This document shows positions 10,995 through 23,590 of a stretch of DNA of 64,000 bases, one piece after another. Location of the stretch: positions 54,863,076-54,927,075 of the forward strand of contig CM060970.1 of NCBI GenBank assembly GCA_030765045.1, read 5' to 3'. The notes under the pieces were generated by a model. It ran no database searches. It saw only the letters and a program-made list of their open reading frames with translations, and was not told the DNA's origin. The position numbers and the translations under genes were made by a program. The stretch is from Tenodera sinensis (taxonomy: Eukaryota; Arthropoda; Insecta; Mantodea; Mantidae). The number at the start of each line of letters is the position of its first letter. Positions within the stretch are counted from its first letter, which is position 1.

Positions 10995-12214
10995 ATTAAT
11001 TACTTTGAATGCATTAAAAAGATTAGGGCGTTTAGTATCCCTTTAATTATTGGTCATGTTAACCATTTTCTCTAGTTACGTACAGTAGTAAATACTGCGT
11101 TCCTGAAGTTTAAATGCTTTTGCTTCCGTATAGTCTTAGAGACTTATAGTGGAAAATCATAATTTTCTAGCAGTATGAAACTCACAAGCGAAAATGTGAA
11201 ATGCCTGACACCATTACATGAAGTGGTGCAATAATTAAGAAATAACTCTCTCGCGGCACATGTGTTGGAGAATGAAATATGAGGATATCGTGAACGGGAC
11301 GGGGTTGTATGTAACGAACGGAAGACGAAATTTGTAAGGCGGAAGGAAACCCGGGGGAGAAGCGAAGGAAGAAAGCAAGCGAAAGACAAGGGGAAAAAAT
11401 CATTTAAAGAGAGAAAAGAGAAAGGCTTTTTTTTTCTCCCTCTTTACCCTCTGCAGCATTCCATGCCTTTATCGACTGGTGTTTCGCAAAGGACCTTTAT
11501 GATCGGAGCTTGATGCTGGTGCTTCTGAAGGGCAGGGTAAAGTGTTCAAAGTTTTCTAACGAAGTACATTGGGGTGTGTGTTAGATACGGAGGGCGTGTG
11601 GTTATTGCTGCTGACTTTCTTTACCTCACATGCGTTTCCCACAAAAATTACAAGCTCGGGAAAATATAGACGTACAAAAGGAACGATCCTGTAAGAACGT
11701 GTTAGAAAATGGCTGCACCAAAATGTCTCGCCTTGAGGCCTTATTTACGGATGTGCCTGGGATTTCGTGTCTCACCACTAGAGGACACACTGGTACCAAA
11801 ATGGTCAAAAATACGATGTAGTTAGAAAGCAGTTTTTGAAGAAATATTGTCTTCAGTATGTCCAGAACATGGCCATTAAATATTATATGTCAAATCCGCT
11901 TGCAAATTGAGGTGTTTGAAATTGATTTAGACACTTGCAATGAAAAGTGGGTGCGACAAATCTGTCAAAGTCCGTAGCCAAGGCTCGGTCTATTTCTGGA
12001 TTTTACATTTCAATGAGACATTTGCCTTTAAAATAGATGTTAATTGTTGCGCAAATGCAGCTACCGGTTGACGAAATATCAAAATATGACAAAAGAATTA
12101 TGTTATTTACAAACCAGCTTAAGCATCATCGTGTGTAGTTGATTCATTGTATCACTTGCCTCTTTTTAGTAAATAGAGTGGGAAAAGCGTGGAATGGAAA
12201 GATAAAGAAAAAGA
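10994..12214. other. No gene; contains an rpt-F-like segment
   Basis: Short opposed frames at 11144-11403 and 11626-11821 have no recognisable domain. The only internal similarity noticed is the segment at 11733-11783. Confidence 0.35.
11733..11783 (+). repeat. Weak dispersed repeat rpt-F, copy 1
   Basis: GAGGCCTTATTTACGGATGT and the next 30 or so bases align at roughly two-thirds identity with 13027-13079 (AAGGCTTTATTTACGAGTAT onward). The match is too short and diverged to classify. Confidence 0.3.
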
Positions 12215-12494
12215 AAGCTAAAAGAAGATGGAGACATTCTACAGCAGGTAAAAAATGAAGAATCTTATGCTAATAACTCTACACCTGAAAGTGTTATATA
12301 TACTCCCCTTAACAGATGCAGTTGCAGAACCAGATTACCTTCTAGTTAACAGTAATGTTCTGAAGAACTTGTTTTCAATAGTAGTATTCAGCGAGTGTAA
12401 AGAAGAATCTGTTTTTGTGAATTTGAGAGACTTGTCTGAAGACTGTAGTGAAGTGGCAAGCCTGAGGACAAGTGAAGAGCAATGTTTCCAATAA
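12215..12494 (+). pseudogene. Possible coding remnant, unidentified
   Basis: A lysine-rich stretch in one frame ('KRKLKEDGDILQQVKNEES' type) is followed, after a frame change near 12300, by a 50-residue frame ending at 12494. That frame holds DYLLVNSNVLKNLF and a SECKEE segment. The layout (basic linker, hydrophobic 'VNSNVLKNL' block, CxxC-like knuckle with the first Cys replaced by Phe) recalls the N-terminal region of MULE-like insect transposon proteins. The resemblance is weak and from memory of the pattern only. It may equally be a chance frame. Confidence 0.2.
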
Positions 12495-13343
12495 CTGTGT
12501 TCCAAGTCTTGAAATAGCTTTCTCTCCATATGACAACGGCATACTTTGAGGTAAACTTTTTTGCAGTAAATATTAATGGATGAAGCTGAAATTTTCAGGA
12601 CATATAGAACATAACTTGTTAAAGAAAACTGTGCATTGGCTTATTGATTACACTCATACATACAATTATATGCTTTTTTCTTTATAATTATTTCTAATAT
12701 TTCTTTTTATTCTGTTCTAAATGAAAAAAAGTTAATATTTCTAATAAATATTAATATTTTGGAAAACAAATGCACAATTTTATTGCATATGCACAGAAAA
12801 ACTAGTATACCAAATTTCAGGCCTGTATTTTAATTCTAAACTGCAAAAAATCTACCTTTTGTTTCAATTAAATTCTTGCTAACAAACATAAATATTTTTA
12901 CTTACAAAACTATTTAATATAGAGCAATGAAACATATCAATATTACATCGCAGCAGGTACAATTTAATCTAAAAATTGGTTGATTAGGGAAGAAAGTCTA
13001 TTTTGTACCAGGGTGTTTGTTCCCTTAAGGCTTTATTTACGAGTATGCATGCGAATTGGTGTCGCACGACAAGAAATGATGTGACGCGGCTATTTATGCA
13101 TGCGACATCTCGTACTGTGTATTGTAGGAAAATCTGTTCTCCCAGCCAGTTTCCACATTTATTTAGACAGCTATAGCTTGTCGCAACCTTAAAAGACAAT
13201 ATGGAGATAAATGGGAGATCTTTGTCTCCATCTAGCACATGCATGTTGCCGTTACGTTCTCCTTTTCTACTCCCACTGTTGCCAAGTTGCTGATATAAAT
13301 ATAAATGTTAGCTTTGAATATAATTATTATTCTACGCAGAATA
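12495..13343. other. AT-rich, no gene
   Basis: Strongly AT-rich to about 12980, then more mixed. It contains the second rpt-F segment. Nothing else is recognised. Confidence 0.4.
13027..13079 (+). repeat. Weak dispersed repeat rpt-F, copy 2
   Basis: This is the counterpart of 11733-11783, with similarity as described there. Boundaries are uncertain. Confidence 0.3.
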
Positions 13344-13765
<422 letters not shown>

Positions 13766-14432
13766 AAACATGAATTTTAGTAAAGCAGGTGATTCCAGAA
13801 TTATTGACTAGTAAGATTATAAAGGAACGATACGAAATAGATAAATAATTTCAATATAAACTTAGTGCATAATGTAAGAAGTATAAGTTACAATTCTGCC
13901 TGTGCATAAGAAACTATTAGCTAGGAAAATTACGTATTGAGTCAAAGCAATTGGTTATAAGTCAGTGTAGCTAAGGTAATTACGCGTTCGGGCAAGATCA
14001 TTCAACAAGATTTGGGTAATGATATTCGCCTGCAAATACAAATGTGTGCTGGTTCAGAAAATTAGAAAGGGAAATGAATTCTTAGAATTTAGCAAGTCAC
14101 AGAGAAGAAAGTCGGCTGCAGAAGCCTATGTGAAATTTGAGATTTTGCAACCTGTAGTGTAGGAACCTTTATGGGGTAGTTATGAAGTAGGTGGGGCTTA
14201 AGTTGGTAAAAGAGTGTCTATTTCCAAAATTCCTGTCTTATAGAAAAGTATAAGTATTTCAAAATTCAAGTGTCATCACGAATAATTTCTCGAAAATGTT
14301 TAACGCCACAAAAATAATATTTCACATAAATTGTGGGCTTTAATGGGATCCTTTTTTAGTTCCTAGTCAATATAAGTGGTGTTAAAAATAAAAATGTACT
14401 GCATCGTAAGGAATATTAAATGTTTAATAAGT
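13766..14432. other. No gene recognised
   Basis: AT-rich sequence with no frame above 60 codons and no repeat match seen. Confidence 0.4.
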
Positions 14433-15130
14433 TTTATTGGATACTAGCTGAAATACACGGCGTTATCTGTGGTTTGACGGCCTACTCCTAAAAGTTTGTG
14501 TTTTTTGGAGACATTTAAAAAATATAACTTAACATATTTAAACAAATATTTAAGCTAAATAAATAAGACATCGGTAAGACTATGCAAAAGCACTGTTGAA
14601 CAACCACAAATAGCACAGAAAGGAAAGCTAGTAGAGAAACCCGTGTGAATGTAAAGTGTTGCATTTCTTCTTCTATAACATAGAAAGGTGTATAAATTGT
14701 TTGCACAAGAGTGAGAAGAGAAATACATGTGAATGTATTACGTAAAAGAAATTAGTAGAGAAAACCGTGTGGATGTAATAGGCTGTATTTCTGTTTCAAA
14801 TATGTAGAAAATTATGTTAATTGTTTTTGAAGGGCAAGTAGAGAAGAATATGTGAATGTCTTATGTAAAAGAAAAGTGAGTGGAGAAAACCATGTGAATG
14901 TAATACGTCATAATATTTTGATCATAGAATATTGTATGAATTGTTTTTGAAGGGCAAGTAGAGACGGATATGTAAATGTGTTACGTAAAAGAAAAGCGAG
15001 TAGAGAAAATCATGTGAATGTAATACGTTGCTTAGTGGAATGGAAAGCATAAAATCTTTTCTATGAAAAAACATTTATATTTGTCAATTTTCATCGCATT
15101 TGGATGAATGGTATAGCGTCGCATAAGGAA
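14433..15130 (+). mobile_element. T family element, copy 1
   Basis: It opens with TTTATTGGATACTAGCTGAA followed by an ACACGGCGTT block, as does 60788. The body is mainly the tandem array at 14628-15035. It ends with a TAGTGGAATGGAAAGCA-type segment also present at 61347. It is non-coding. The array units resemble the H-family terminus (GTAGAGAAA-[gt/ac]CATGTGAATGTAATAC), so the two families are probably related. Confidence 0.7.
14628..15035 (+). repeat. About 120-bp tandem array with paired GTAGAGAAA motifs
   Basis: GTAGAGAA-like motifs occur near 14630, 14713, 14755, 14836, 14878, 14956 and 14998. The last six form three units with a period of about 121 bases, each holding two motifs 42 bases apart. 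Each motif is followed by (C)ATGTGAATGTAATAC or a variant. The linker 'ATAGAATATTGTATGAATTG' then 'TTTTTGAAGGGCA' is also repeated. Confidence 0.8.
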
Positions 15131-16027
15131 CACACACATGTATGTACATATGTATAGACGATATCCTTGAAGCTGCAATTAAAAATCATTATTATTATTT
15201 TGAAACGGCTTCACTTAAAAGTACTAAATTTTATATAGCAACTCCAAAGAACATAAGTATTTTAACTACAATATCAAACCGTTACATTGCAAGCTGCGTT
15301 ATATTATTTTAGAATTCTCTATCCATGGTTTTTACGTTGTAGTCTGTATCTATTCATATTGTTCTTTTTTAAGATACCCTCTCTCTACACAATAGCCCTA
15401 AATAACTTGAGAGAGTAAAACTATGATGGATATAATGCTGAGCAGGTATACCCTCCAATAAACTTTCAAGCTTGTCCAAGTTTTCTTTAGCTTAACTGTG
15501 TTTATGCGACCGCTGGTCAGTAACAGGAAATTAAATTTTGGCTTCGCAGTCCGAATGTTTCGAGAAGGACATAATGGGGTCTTTTCTCGCGCCACCCTCT
15601 TTTTTAAGGCATGGTTGCATACCTCTTAGGTAGGAATTTCTCATTAAAAAATTTACTTTGTGCTTGTGGTGGCTAACGGGGGAGATAATGGCATTCCAGC
15701 GTCAACAGGCTGTTTTTCTTGTTGGTCGCATTGTTGCAGTCAGTTTCTCGTTACCTGTCCCACGCTAATCTAGGTAAAGAAAAACACTGAACGCAGAGTA
15801 AAGGATTAAAGCGATAACTCTACGTATGCCGTCTGTAGCTGATTAGCTTGCTTTATTTTGGGCTTATTCTAGCTAATGGATTTTTTTCTGTCTCCCATAC
15901 AAGCGTGCAATTCTGTTCATTTTAGCCCAAATTGCATGCAGTAAAATGTGTAACAGTATAAGCGTAGATAGCATTTGGAATTTTGTATTCATACTCTGTA
16001 TACTGTAGAACCTCGATAACTTGACAC
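15131..16027. other. No gene recognised
   Basis: AT-rich. A 65-codon frame at 15398-15595 (minus) has no motif. No repeat match was noticed. Confidence 0.4.
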
Positions 16028-16850
16028 TTTTTTACTTTCTCTACTGGTGGAGGAAGTATTGTATTCCACCCAAAAATTCGATATCAAGATTTCACCGAAA
16101 ATATATGTTTTGAGACCCCCTGAATGCAAAAAAGAAGCATTTTTAGACAAAGGTCCGCGTGTGTGTGTGTCTGTCACTCTGTGTCAGTCTGTGGACAGCA
16201 TAGGTCAAAAATGAAAGTTCATTTAAAAACCAAAGTTGGTATTTAAGTTTAATGGATGTGACACAAGGATTTTGAACAAAATTGCTCCACCTTAAACTAC
16301 CCTTTACATGCAAAATTTTTCGAACGATTTTGATTAAAATGTCATATGTTTGAGATATTTTTATGACAAATGAAATGTATATCTTGAATTTTCTGGCTAT
16401 AGCCCCTGTAGTCGTATTTACTCTGGACGACTTTTGCATCACTACTAAACCGTTAGAGATAGACCAAATCATACTATACGAAAACGTACATCTTGCTAAA
16501 ATACACCATTTATGTCTCAATAAATTTTCTTGTAAGGTGAGCAATTTCGGGGATATTCCTTGTTATGTGTGTGGGTTTTGTAAAACTTAAAACTTTCGTG
16601 AAATGGATCATCGTTGTTCATTTTTTATATGTTAAGTGTGCAAAGAGATCAGAATCTCAAAATTTTAAGATTTGACTATCGCACAAAGCCTACTGTATTC
16701 TAATATTCCCCTTGCACCTACAAGGAAATAAGCAATAAGATAATTTCTACAAATGTTAATCTTAACATGAAGATATAGGAATAAAACTTTGTAAGAATGG
16801 TTGGTACAAGAGTAGAGAAAGTCATGCGAGTGCAACACATCAGATTTTTA
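16028..16850 (-). mobile_element. H family, full-length antisense copy
   Basis: On the plus strand it opens with TTTTTTACTTTCTCTACTGG, pairing with GTGGAGGAAGT. It proceeds through all internal blocks in reverse order and ends AGTAGAGAAAGTCATGCGAG followed by TGCAACACATCAGATTTTT. At 823 bases it is complete, with a short TG slot (16158-16170). The frame of 133 codons at 16143-16544 is read through the element and has no protein motif. Confidence 0.9.
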
Positions 16851-18454
16851 GAATCTTCAATCTATAGTATGAATGGTCTGTGTTAAAAGCTCTACTTTTG
16901 CATTAGCTGCCTAAGCTATGACTTTTTAATAAGAGTGAAAGTCTCAATAGGGGTCGACTTTCTAAATTCGGTTGGAATAAAATGTGAAGAGCAATAACTA
17001 AAACTATGGACTGGCAGACAGGATTGAACGGAAATGGAGCCACTCCGAGGTGACAGTGCCCGTAGCATTCCCTCCAACTTCTCTTCAAATATTTGTCTAG
17101 AGGTCGGCGTCACCAGCGATGATCCCACACACACATACACATACAGTTGTCTCCTGAATAATTCATCGCGCAAAAAGGGAAACTTATGAGTTACCGCACC
17201 AAAACTACTGAACCGATTTACATGAAATTTAAATATTAGGAAAACTTTTTACTTGCATTTCCCACCTTGCTTCCTGGAATTTGCTGTAATCCTACCAAAA
17301 CTTCTGTACATGAAGTAACCTCGCTGTTTTAGTTTCAATAAAACAAGTAAAAAAGTTCAGGAAGGACTTTGTTATATTCCGCGAGTGTGCTAGCTAAGCT
17401 TTCACGGAGATTATGATGTCACTGTAAAAACACTGCCTATGTATGGGTTAAATTAACGGTAAGTGACTTCTAATTTATTCTCCACAAACATTTTGGACAG
17501 TAAAGTTTTATTTGTGCTCTTTGAGCTCATACAAAAAGGTATTAAAGAAAATGCAGTAACATACAGGCTTCGGTAAAACATTGTCACAGCGGCGTGAAGC
17601 TATTTACCTATTGGCCGCCGGGTTAGGGCATACATGATCGGCTGCTGACCTTAGGTGCAGCTAATGATCGTCCTTCCTTAGAACAATACCTCATGCACAA
17701 CAATAACAGTAGCTTCTCCACTCCCGAAGATTCGTTTTGGCAGTTTTATGTAGGTTCCTTTTCCAGAACGTTCCTTTTGGCCTATATAAGCAGCCGCTAG
17801 TGCCGACAGGGTAGTGTTGGTAACCGAGTTCAGAGAGTAGAGATTAAACAGTTGACAATGACGATAGAGTTGAGCAGAGTTCAGATAACAATGACAATGG
17901 GGCTTGAGAATTCAGATGAGTTTTCACTCTACAATGCCGAGTGCAGTTCAGTTGTGAGTTGTAACTCAGCAGCTCAGTTATAATTCGATTCACGGGCACG
18001 TGTGAACCAAGCTCTGTTTACTTCCGTGAGACCAAAGCAACACTTTAAAATGTTACAACGCTCCAGGCTGTATCTAAACTCTATTTGAAATACTGAGTGC
18101 TTTGAAGGTATGCTTCAGTCCACACCAGCCCCTAGATGAGCCCATTGGTTTAAAAATCTGTCATTTAAACATTAACCTATGAATACGCATCGTTTTCGGG
18201 CTCAGGATCAAAGGAACAGAGGAAGTAAGATAATTCTAATGGTAGAATCAAATAAGGAGAGTGCGTCTGGTTACCGTAGAATGTTTTACTATTCCCTTAC
18301 CGACATAAACTGTTGCATATTATATCGGCTCAATTTCTTTCACATAAATCAGTTTTTGTAACAATGCTTTGGAAATGGTAAAGATTTCCTGTGGCTAGAG
18401 AATAGCATAAAAAATAAAATAAACCTAACGCAATAGTCCTTCCCGTGTCAAAGC
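16851..18454. other. No gene; promoter-like site inside
   Basis: Short motif-free frames only. From about 17590 the sequence is less AT-rich and carries a TATA-like site at 17783, followed by a stretch rich in GTTCAG / CAGTTC (17820-17970) that looks like untranslated leader or LTR sequence. No coding region follows. Confidence 0.35.
17783..17790 (+). promoter_or_regulatory. TATA-box-like site (TATATAAG)
   Basis: It shares GCCTATATAAGCA with 305-317. GC-rich leader-like sequence follows, with GTGTTGG and GAGTTCAGAG about 30-45 bases downstream. It may be a retrotransposon LTR promoter, but no paired LTR was found. Confidence 0.25.
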
Positions 18455-18700
18455 TTACCGCCCGGCCGCCGAGTACCCCACCTCTGCCTACTACGGGCGT
18501 CGTGCGTGGGGTGCAGAACTGGAAGGTGAGACGTGGTCGGCGTCCTACGACCTCCCGACCGATTATGGGGTCACTAGTTCCTTATCAAGTAGCGCTTCAA
18601 TTGGCCATTCTGTGACCTAACGAGGCTGAGTGCACCCCGTGCAAGACCTCCCAGTAGGGAAACAATCACCACGGTGGTACCGGGGATCGAACCCGAGAGA
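18455..18700 (-). mobile_element. GC-rich SINE-like repeat, antisense
   Basis: This block is far richer in GC than its surroundings. The minus strand begins CTCTCGGGTTCGATCCCCGG, which contains an excellent pol III box B (GGTTCGATCCC). Box A is missing or truncated. No second copy is in the window, so the SINE call rests on the box B and the abrupt composition change. Confidence 0.45.
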
Positions 18701-20624
18701 GAATATCATATGTATGTGAATTCACGTTGTAGTTGTCTTCATTAGTTAAAGTATTTAGTTCCTGCTATTTACAGAAAAAATGTCACACAGTTCTACACAG
18801 ATAGCTCTGAGCTCAACTTAAGGGAGTCTCCCCCTCCTCACACACACGCACACAATTATACTTGCCACAGTAGACTAATTGACGGGACGTGAATATCTGT
18901 CTGTCTGCCTGCCTATCTCTGCCTCCATGATTTTAGAGGTACCTCATTGTATTCCCTTGTTGAATTTGCGACGAACATTATGTGTGGGAGTTGGGTGCTC
19001 TCCCCAAACGCAATTATGTTCTCTTGTCTGCTGGTTACAGAAAGATCGAAGGCTTATTGGAGCATGTGGGATCGATGCCATGACAAGGCACGTGGCAGGT
19101 GAACTCTCAGTCAAGACAGCTGTGACGGTATCACCGAAACCTGAGCCACATTTTTGTCCTTTTTTTCACTCTCTCTCAGGAACCTCGGTCTGATGATTTT
19201 GATGGCTTCTGTGCACTTTACGCAAGTGTGAGGATTAAACCAGTTCAAAGGATGGTATTCCTTACTGTGCTGGCATTTCTCCGTAGGAGCAACAGAAAAA
19301 TTACTACCACTAGAGGGTTTCATATGACGAGTATTCCACTCATAAATGACTTGGTTGAAATTAACCAATCATGTCCATAACAATTTCAAATTTCAACTAA
19401 TGACAGCCTTCGTTCACTGCCTTTCTTATGTTATTATCAGGTTAGAGAATCTAGCTGCACTGTCCTACAGATGCGCAACAGCCGTGGGAGACTACCACTT
19501 CGGTGAGGTATCTAATACTGAAATTGTTGAAATAATTCAAAAAAGGAAATCTCAGAAAGCACAATACAAAGGAAGTATGTTTGGAATCGATCTGGCAAAT
19601 TTTGTATTATAAATTAACAACAGATACTGCAATTACTATCTTAAAAAATTGGAGTGTCAATATGATAATCTTGTAGGCAGTGCCAGTGGACGCTGAAGTA
19701 TGTATGGCTGCTTCAGTTTTCTTTTAAGAGGTTAGTACTTACAGTACAGCATTCAAATAACATTTCATAGACTATCTTATCCTTCAATTTGTGAAATAGT
19801 CTAAATAACTGCAACTCGTAATAGTTAAATTCTCTAAAAAAATTCACAATCATTCGAGGCATTACTTCTTATATTTTATGAGCGCGAAACAGGAGAAAAA
19901 TGATTCTAAATATGAAGACTTCGAGTGGTATTGTTCAGAATATTCCGCGACATGAGTAATAATGCATTTATTTAATACTGTTTAATATTAATAGTGATTT
20001 AAAGTTAAAAACTTAGTATTACAATAACATTTATACATTTTAATTAAGATTTATTGTCACAGTTGTCACTAATCCAGCAGTCTGAGAACAATAATAATAA
20101 TTTTAGCGTTTAATCCAAGGAAATGAATCTAATATCACGACCAGGAGGTGATACTCCAGTCACAATGCTGATAGCTTTTTGGTAATTCAGCTGAGTTAAA
20201 TTAAATTACCTATAACAAATTACAACATCGATTTCATTTTTGTACTTGAAGTAACGGGACACAGTAGAAAATACAGAATGTTTCAAAAGTGATACTCCAA
20301 AGTGTACGAGATACTGTGATTTTTTGTAGGTGGGATGAGGTAAATGTTAAGTACAATTCCAATAAAAGAGATGACAATTTTAGTTAAGTTATAAACCAGT
20401 AGACAATCACAGCATGCAAGTGGAAATCGAAACAGCCACACAGATCAACCAGAATTGTTATTATAGATGAAAGCTATAGCTGTGGTACAGTTAGGTTCTC
20501 ATCTTTTCGTCTTATCTGTGCGAATTTATGTTAAATAAATGTGGGAAATTCGATAACTCACTGACCATGGGCTTTTTACTATTTCCTTAGTTGACAAGAC
20601 GAATACATGGGTTATTTCTCTTAT
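18701..20624. other. No gene recognised
   Basis: A 104-codon frame at 18879-19193 and an opposed 85-codon frame at 19111-19368 show no recognisable domain. The rest is AT-rich without repeat matches. Confidence 0.35.
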
Positions 20625-21385
20625 GCTCTAATTTCCTTGTAGGTATAATGGAAATAGGGGTTTGCAGTAGACTTAATCGATATTCAATTTAATCGTTTAG
20701 AAGCTGGTCGCTATGCGATGACTTTGAAATTCCGTTCTCTTTGTAGGACCTAGAAAAAAGGAAATAGAATAACGATGTTCCGTTTTAGAAAAGTAATAAT
20801 TATCGAAAAAAATTCAAACCAATAACAAGTAATACCTCGGAAGTGGTTAACTGCACAGAAAAGAAATGTATCTGACATTAATTTGTGCTTTAGCGATTTC
20901 TACTTTTTTGGTAAGATTTGGCTATCTCTTACGGTATACCACTAATGCAAAAGTCATTGAGAATGAAGAAACTATTCCCATAAATTTTAAAATATGCATT
21001 CCATTTGTCATCAAAATAATTAAAACATATGTTATTTTAATAAAACATAGCGGGAACCAATTGTAAGAAAATCAAAATTTTCGAAAAATATTCCATATAA
21101 TGGAAAGGTAGTTTGGAGTGAGGTTTGTATTTTTATTTTTTATTTATCTATGTACTCATGTCGTATCTTTGGAAGACAAACTTAAATACCAAGTTTGATA
21201 TTTAACCGACTATTCGTTTAGGAGTAAAACTGATGTCAAAACACACAAACTTACACACATATGCATATATACGAGCCTTTTTTTAATGGATCTTTTTCAT
21301 TATTCAGGGAGTCTAAAAACTATGTTCCCGGTGGAATCTCGATATCAACTTTTCAATAGAATTCAGTACTTGCATTGTGAAGATA
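20625..21385 (+). mobile_element. H family, diverged 5'-truncated copy
   Basis: It starts at 'TCTAATTTCCTTGTAGGTATAA' and keeps most internal blocks. These include the 'GAAGCTGGTCGCTATGCGATG' insertion of one subfamily, 'CTTACGGTATACCA', 'AATCAAAATTTTCGAAAAAT' and 'CCGGTGGAATCTCGATATCA'. The terminal hairpin is lost, and only imperfect CACACA is left in the slot. Confidence 0.75.
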
Positions 21386-21949
21386 GTAGGAAATGGGTAT
21401 AAATAACAAGGAACACAGAAGGTGTCATTATATATTAAATTTTGCCCCCGTACGGTTCGTAAACAAGAAAGCAAAAGAAAAGGAAGATCTGAAAAGGTTG
21501 AGACACTGATGAGAAGCGATTTTTGTTTTCTTCCTATAGGAGAAGGAAGAGTTCACGGCCTTTCGGAATCTTCTCCTGATCCATCACTGTCTCTGTTTAC
21601 CACGCCACGTCTTCTTCACTTGTTTCAGCTCTGCGGATTCGGGCACTGCCATTAAACAAAGCAAGGAAGAAATCAGAAATAATGAACCACTTCCAAGTCA
21701 GTGATATAGAATCTCTACCATACACCTCTCATGTTCTTGTTTAAGGAAAGAATTGTTGTTAGGAGTTTCGTTGACCGAGGAGTATCTGAACGACAAATGT
21801 AAAGGTTTGCTATTCGTCTTTTATAAAACGGGTACAAAGAGGGCTAAGAAAATCTCTGTGTAACCTTTGTCTGTCACGTTAGTTATCGTTGTACGAAGAA
21901 GTGGCCATTTCGTCGATTTAAAGAGGCTCTGGTGCAAGATTGGGCAATT
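21386..21949. other. No gene recognised
   Basis: A 77-codon frame at 21422-21655 has no motif. No repeat match was seen. Confidence 0.35.
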
Positions 21950-22125
21950 TATTTTGCTAAATAGCCTTAACCAATAACTATGTAAACAAGGGTTCAACAA
22001 TGTTTACGCTCTCGAACGTATTGGCTAAAAGAGAAGGGTAGAATGAGTGCATTCATTTTGCCATACAGCCATACCTAGTGCAGGACACACCTTTGAAGGG
22101 GTTAAAATCTTTAAAATCTAAGGTG
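21950..22125 (+). repeat. Dispersed repeat rpt-G, copy 2
   Basis: It is collinear with 2695-2905. The two copies differ by small indels, including a missing segment around the 'ATCATGGTTGG' region of copy 1. Confidence 0.65.
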
Positions 22126-22889
22126 AATACTTGATAACCTCCAGGTTAGTGGTGAAGGGCCCTAGAACACGATATAAAATCCGGTATCGTTGGCGTTCTT
22201 TGAACCTACTCTGTTTTACGGATAGTTCCACCCTTTTGGTAGCCGTTACCGACACTGATGACTACTAGTAACTGAAAACTCTGAAAGAGTGGAAATACCT
22301 CAAAGGTTGTAACAAAATGATTTGTTATTTTCTCTTCTATTTAGCTAATGCAAAAGAAGCATTGCACTCGGATAAAAAGACCATCTATATCACTACACTC
22401 ATACGTGTACACGCGGAAGCCGAAGAGGCAGAAGACCATGAAATAGAACACCTAGGTTAAGCTTAGTTTAAGAATTATCCCACATTGTATCTGAATTAAA
22501 ATTGTGAACTAACACAGACGTGCAGATAACCAATATAAATACATAAATGTATAAAACAAAAGCAAAACAAAAAAGTAACGAAAAAAAGAACTAAATACGT
22601 ATGTGTATATATGTATATGTAAACAAAATTCCCCTAACAAAAACAAAAATGAATATATTAAAATAAAAGAAAGGAAAGAATAAAGAGACCCACTTGGTTC
22701 CCATAGCCCCGAAATAAAAACTAAGTCACGGCTGAAGAGGGAATACCCCTGAAGTAACCATAAACCTAAAATCCCTTAAAAAAATTTCGACGGAAAAACA
22801 GTTCACGGGTGCTCTGTATTCAACATAAAAAACATAAAACATCCAGATGGCTGTGGGTAAATATGTACAAAAATGGGAAATACCATCTT
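22126..22889. other. No gene; A-rich tract
   Basis: From about 22530 to 22720 the plus strand is strongly A-rich (AAAACAAAAGCAAAAC type). No coding signal is seen. Confidence 0.4.
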
Positions 22890-23385
22890 AAAAATCTGAT
22901 GTTGTAGTCACGTGACTTTCGCTACTCTTGTTTAAACTTCTTACAAACTTTTATTCCTCTACTCCATGTTAATCAAGATAAATATTTCAGAAAGGTAATG
23001 AGTATTGGAAAATTTAAATCAGTACCAAGGGATATCTAAAACATTCAAAAACTGTATTTGACCAAAATTGTTGTTTTAATGTATTGTTTGTTTTGCAAGA
23101 TTTGGCCTATCTCTTAGGTTTACCAGTTATGCGAAACTTATTCATAATTAATAGAACTTCAGAGGCTGTTCCCGGAAAATTCAAAATGCACATTTGTCAT
23201 GAAAATATCCTAACATTGGGTATATTAATTAAAATCGTTAGAACTCCTTTTGAGAAAATAAAAATTTTTGAAAAGTTTTCATATAAAGAGCAGTTTGGGA
23301 AACAAAATCTTCGTGCCTAATCCTTGACTTTGCACTTCAATACCAAGTTTGGTGTTTAACAGACTTTTATGCTTGACCATGCCAT
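22890..23385 (+). mobile_element. H family, internally deleted copy
   Basis: It starts AAAAATCTGATGTTGTAGTC with ACGTGACTTTCGCTACTCTTG, so the 5' end is present. It has lost the middle-left segment, keeps 'TTAGGTTTACCAGTTATGCGA' to 'ATACCAAGTTTGGTGTTTAAC', and stops before the CA slot. Confidence 0.75.
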
Positions 23386-23432
23386 AATGAAGCATTTATG
23401 AGCCACTGTAATGGACTTCATTATATCAACCT

Positions 23433-23590
23433 CTTCATAATGACACTGCTATGTACCAATCAAAAGAGAACAAGTTCATAACGACACTGCTAATCCCTCA
23501 ATCAAAGGTGTTAATAATAGCACTGCTGAACGATCAATCAAATGTGCACCAGTTCATCACGACACTGCTATCCAACCAAAACATCCGCAT
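23433..23590 (+). repeat. 39-bp minisatellite, four diverged units
   Basis: The core TTCAT(A/C)A(T/C)GACACTGCT followed by an 'xxCAATCAAA' segment recurs at about 23434, 23474, 23512 and 23553, spacing 39-40 bases. The period is a multiple of three, so one plus-strand frame reads a 13-residue repeat (FITTLL… N/SQ). Only about 60 codons are open and no protein is recognised. Confidence 0.7.

Noticed and set aside
14628..15035. Possible CRISPR array because of regularly spaced repeats
   Set aside because: Repeats and intervening sequence are all diverged copies of one 120-bp unit. There are no unique spacers, and the context is eukaryotic.
20270..20300. Transposon-end-like string near 'GAATGTTTCAAAAGTGATAC'
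   Set aside because: It resembles mariner-type ends, but no inverted partner or transposase was found nearby.
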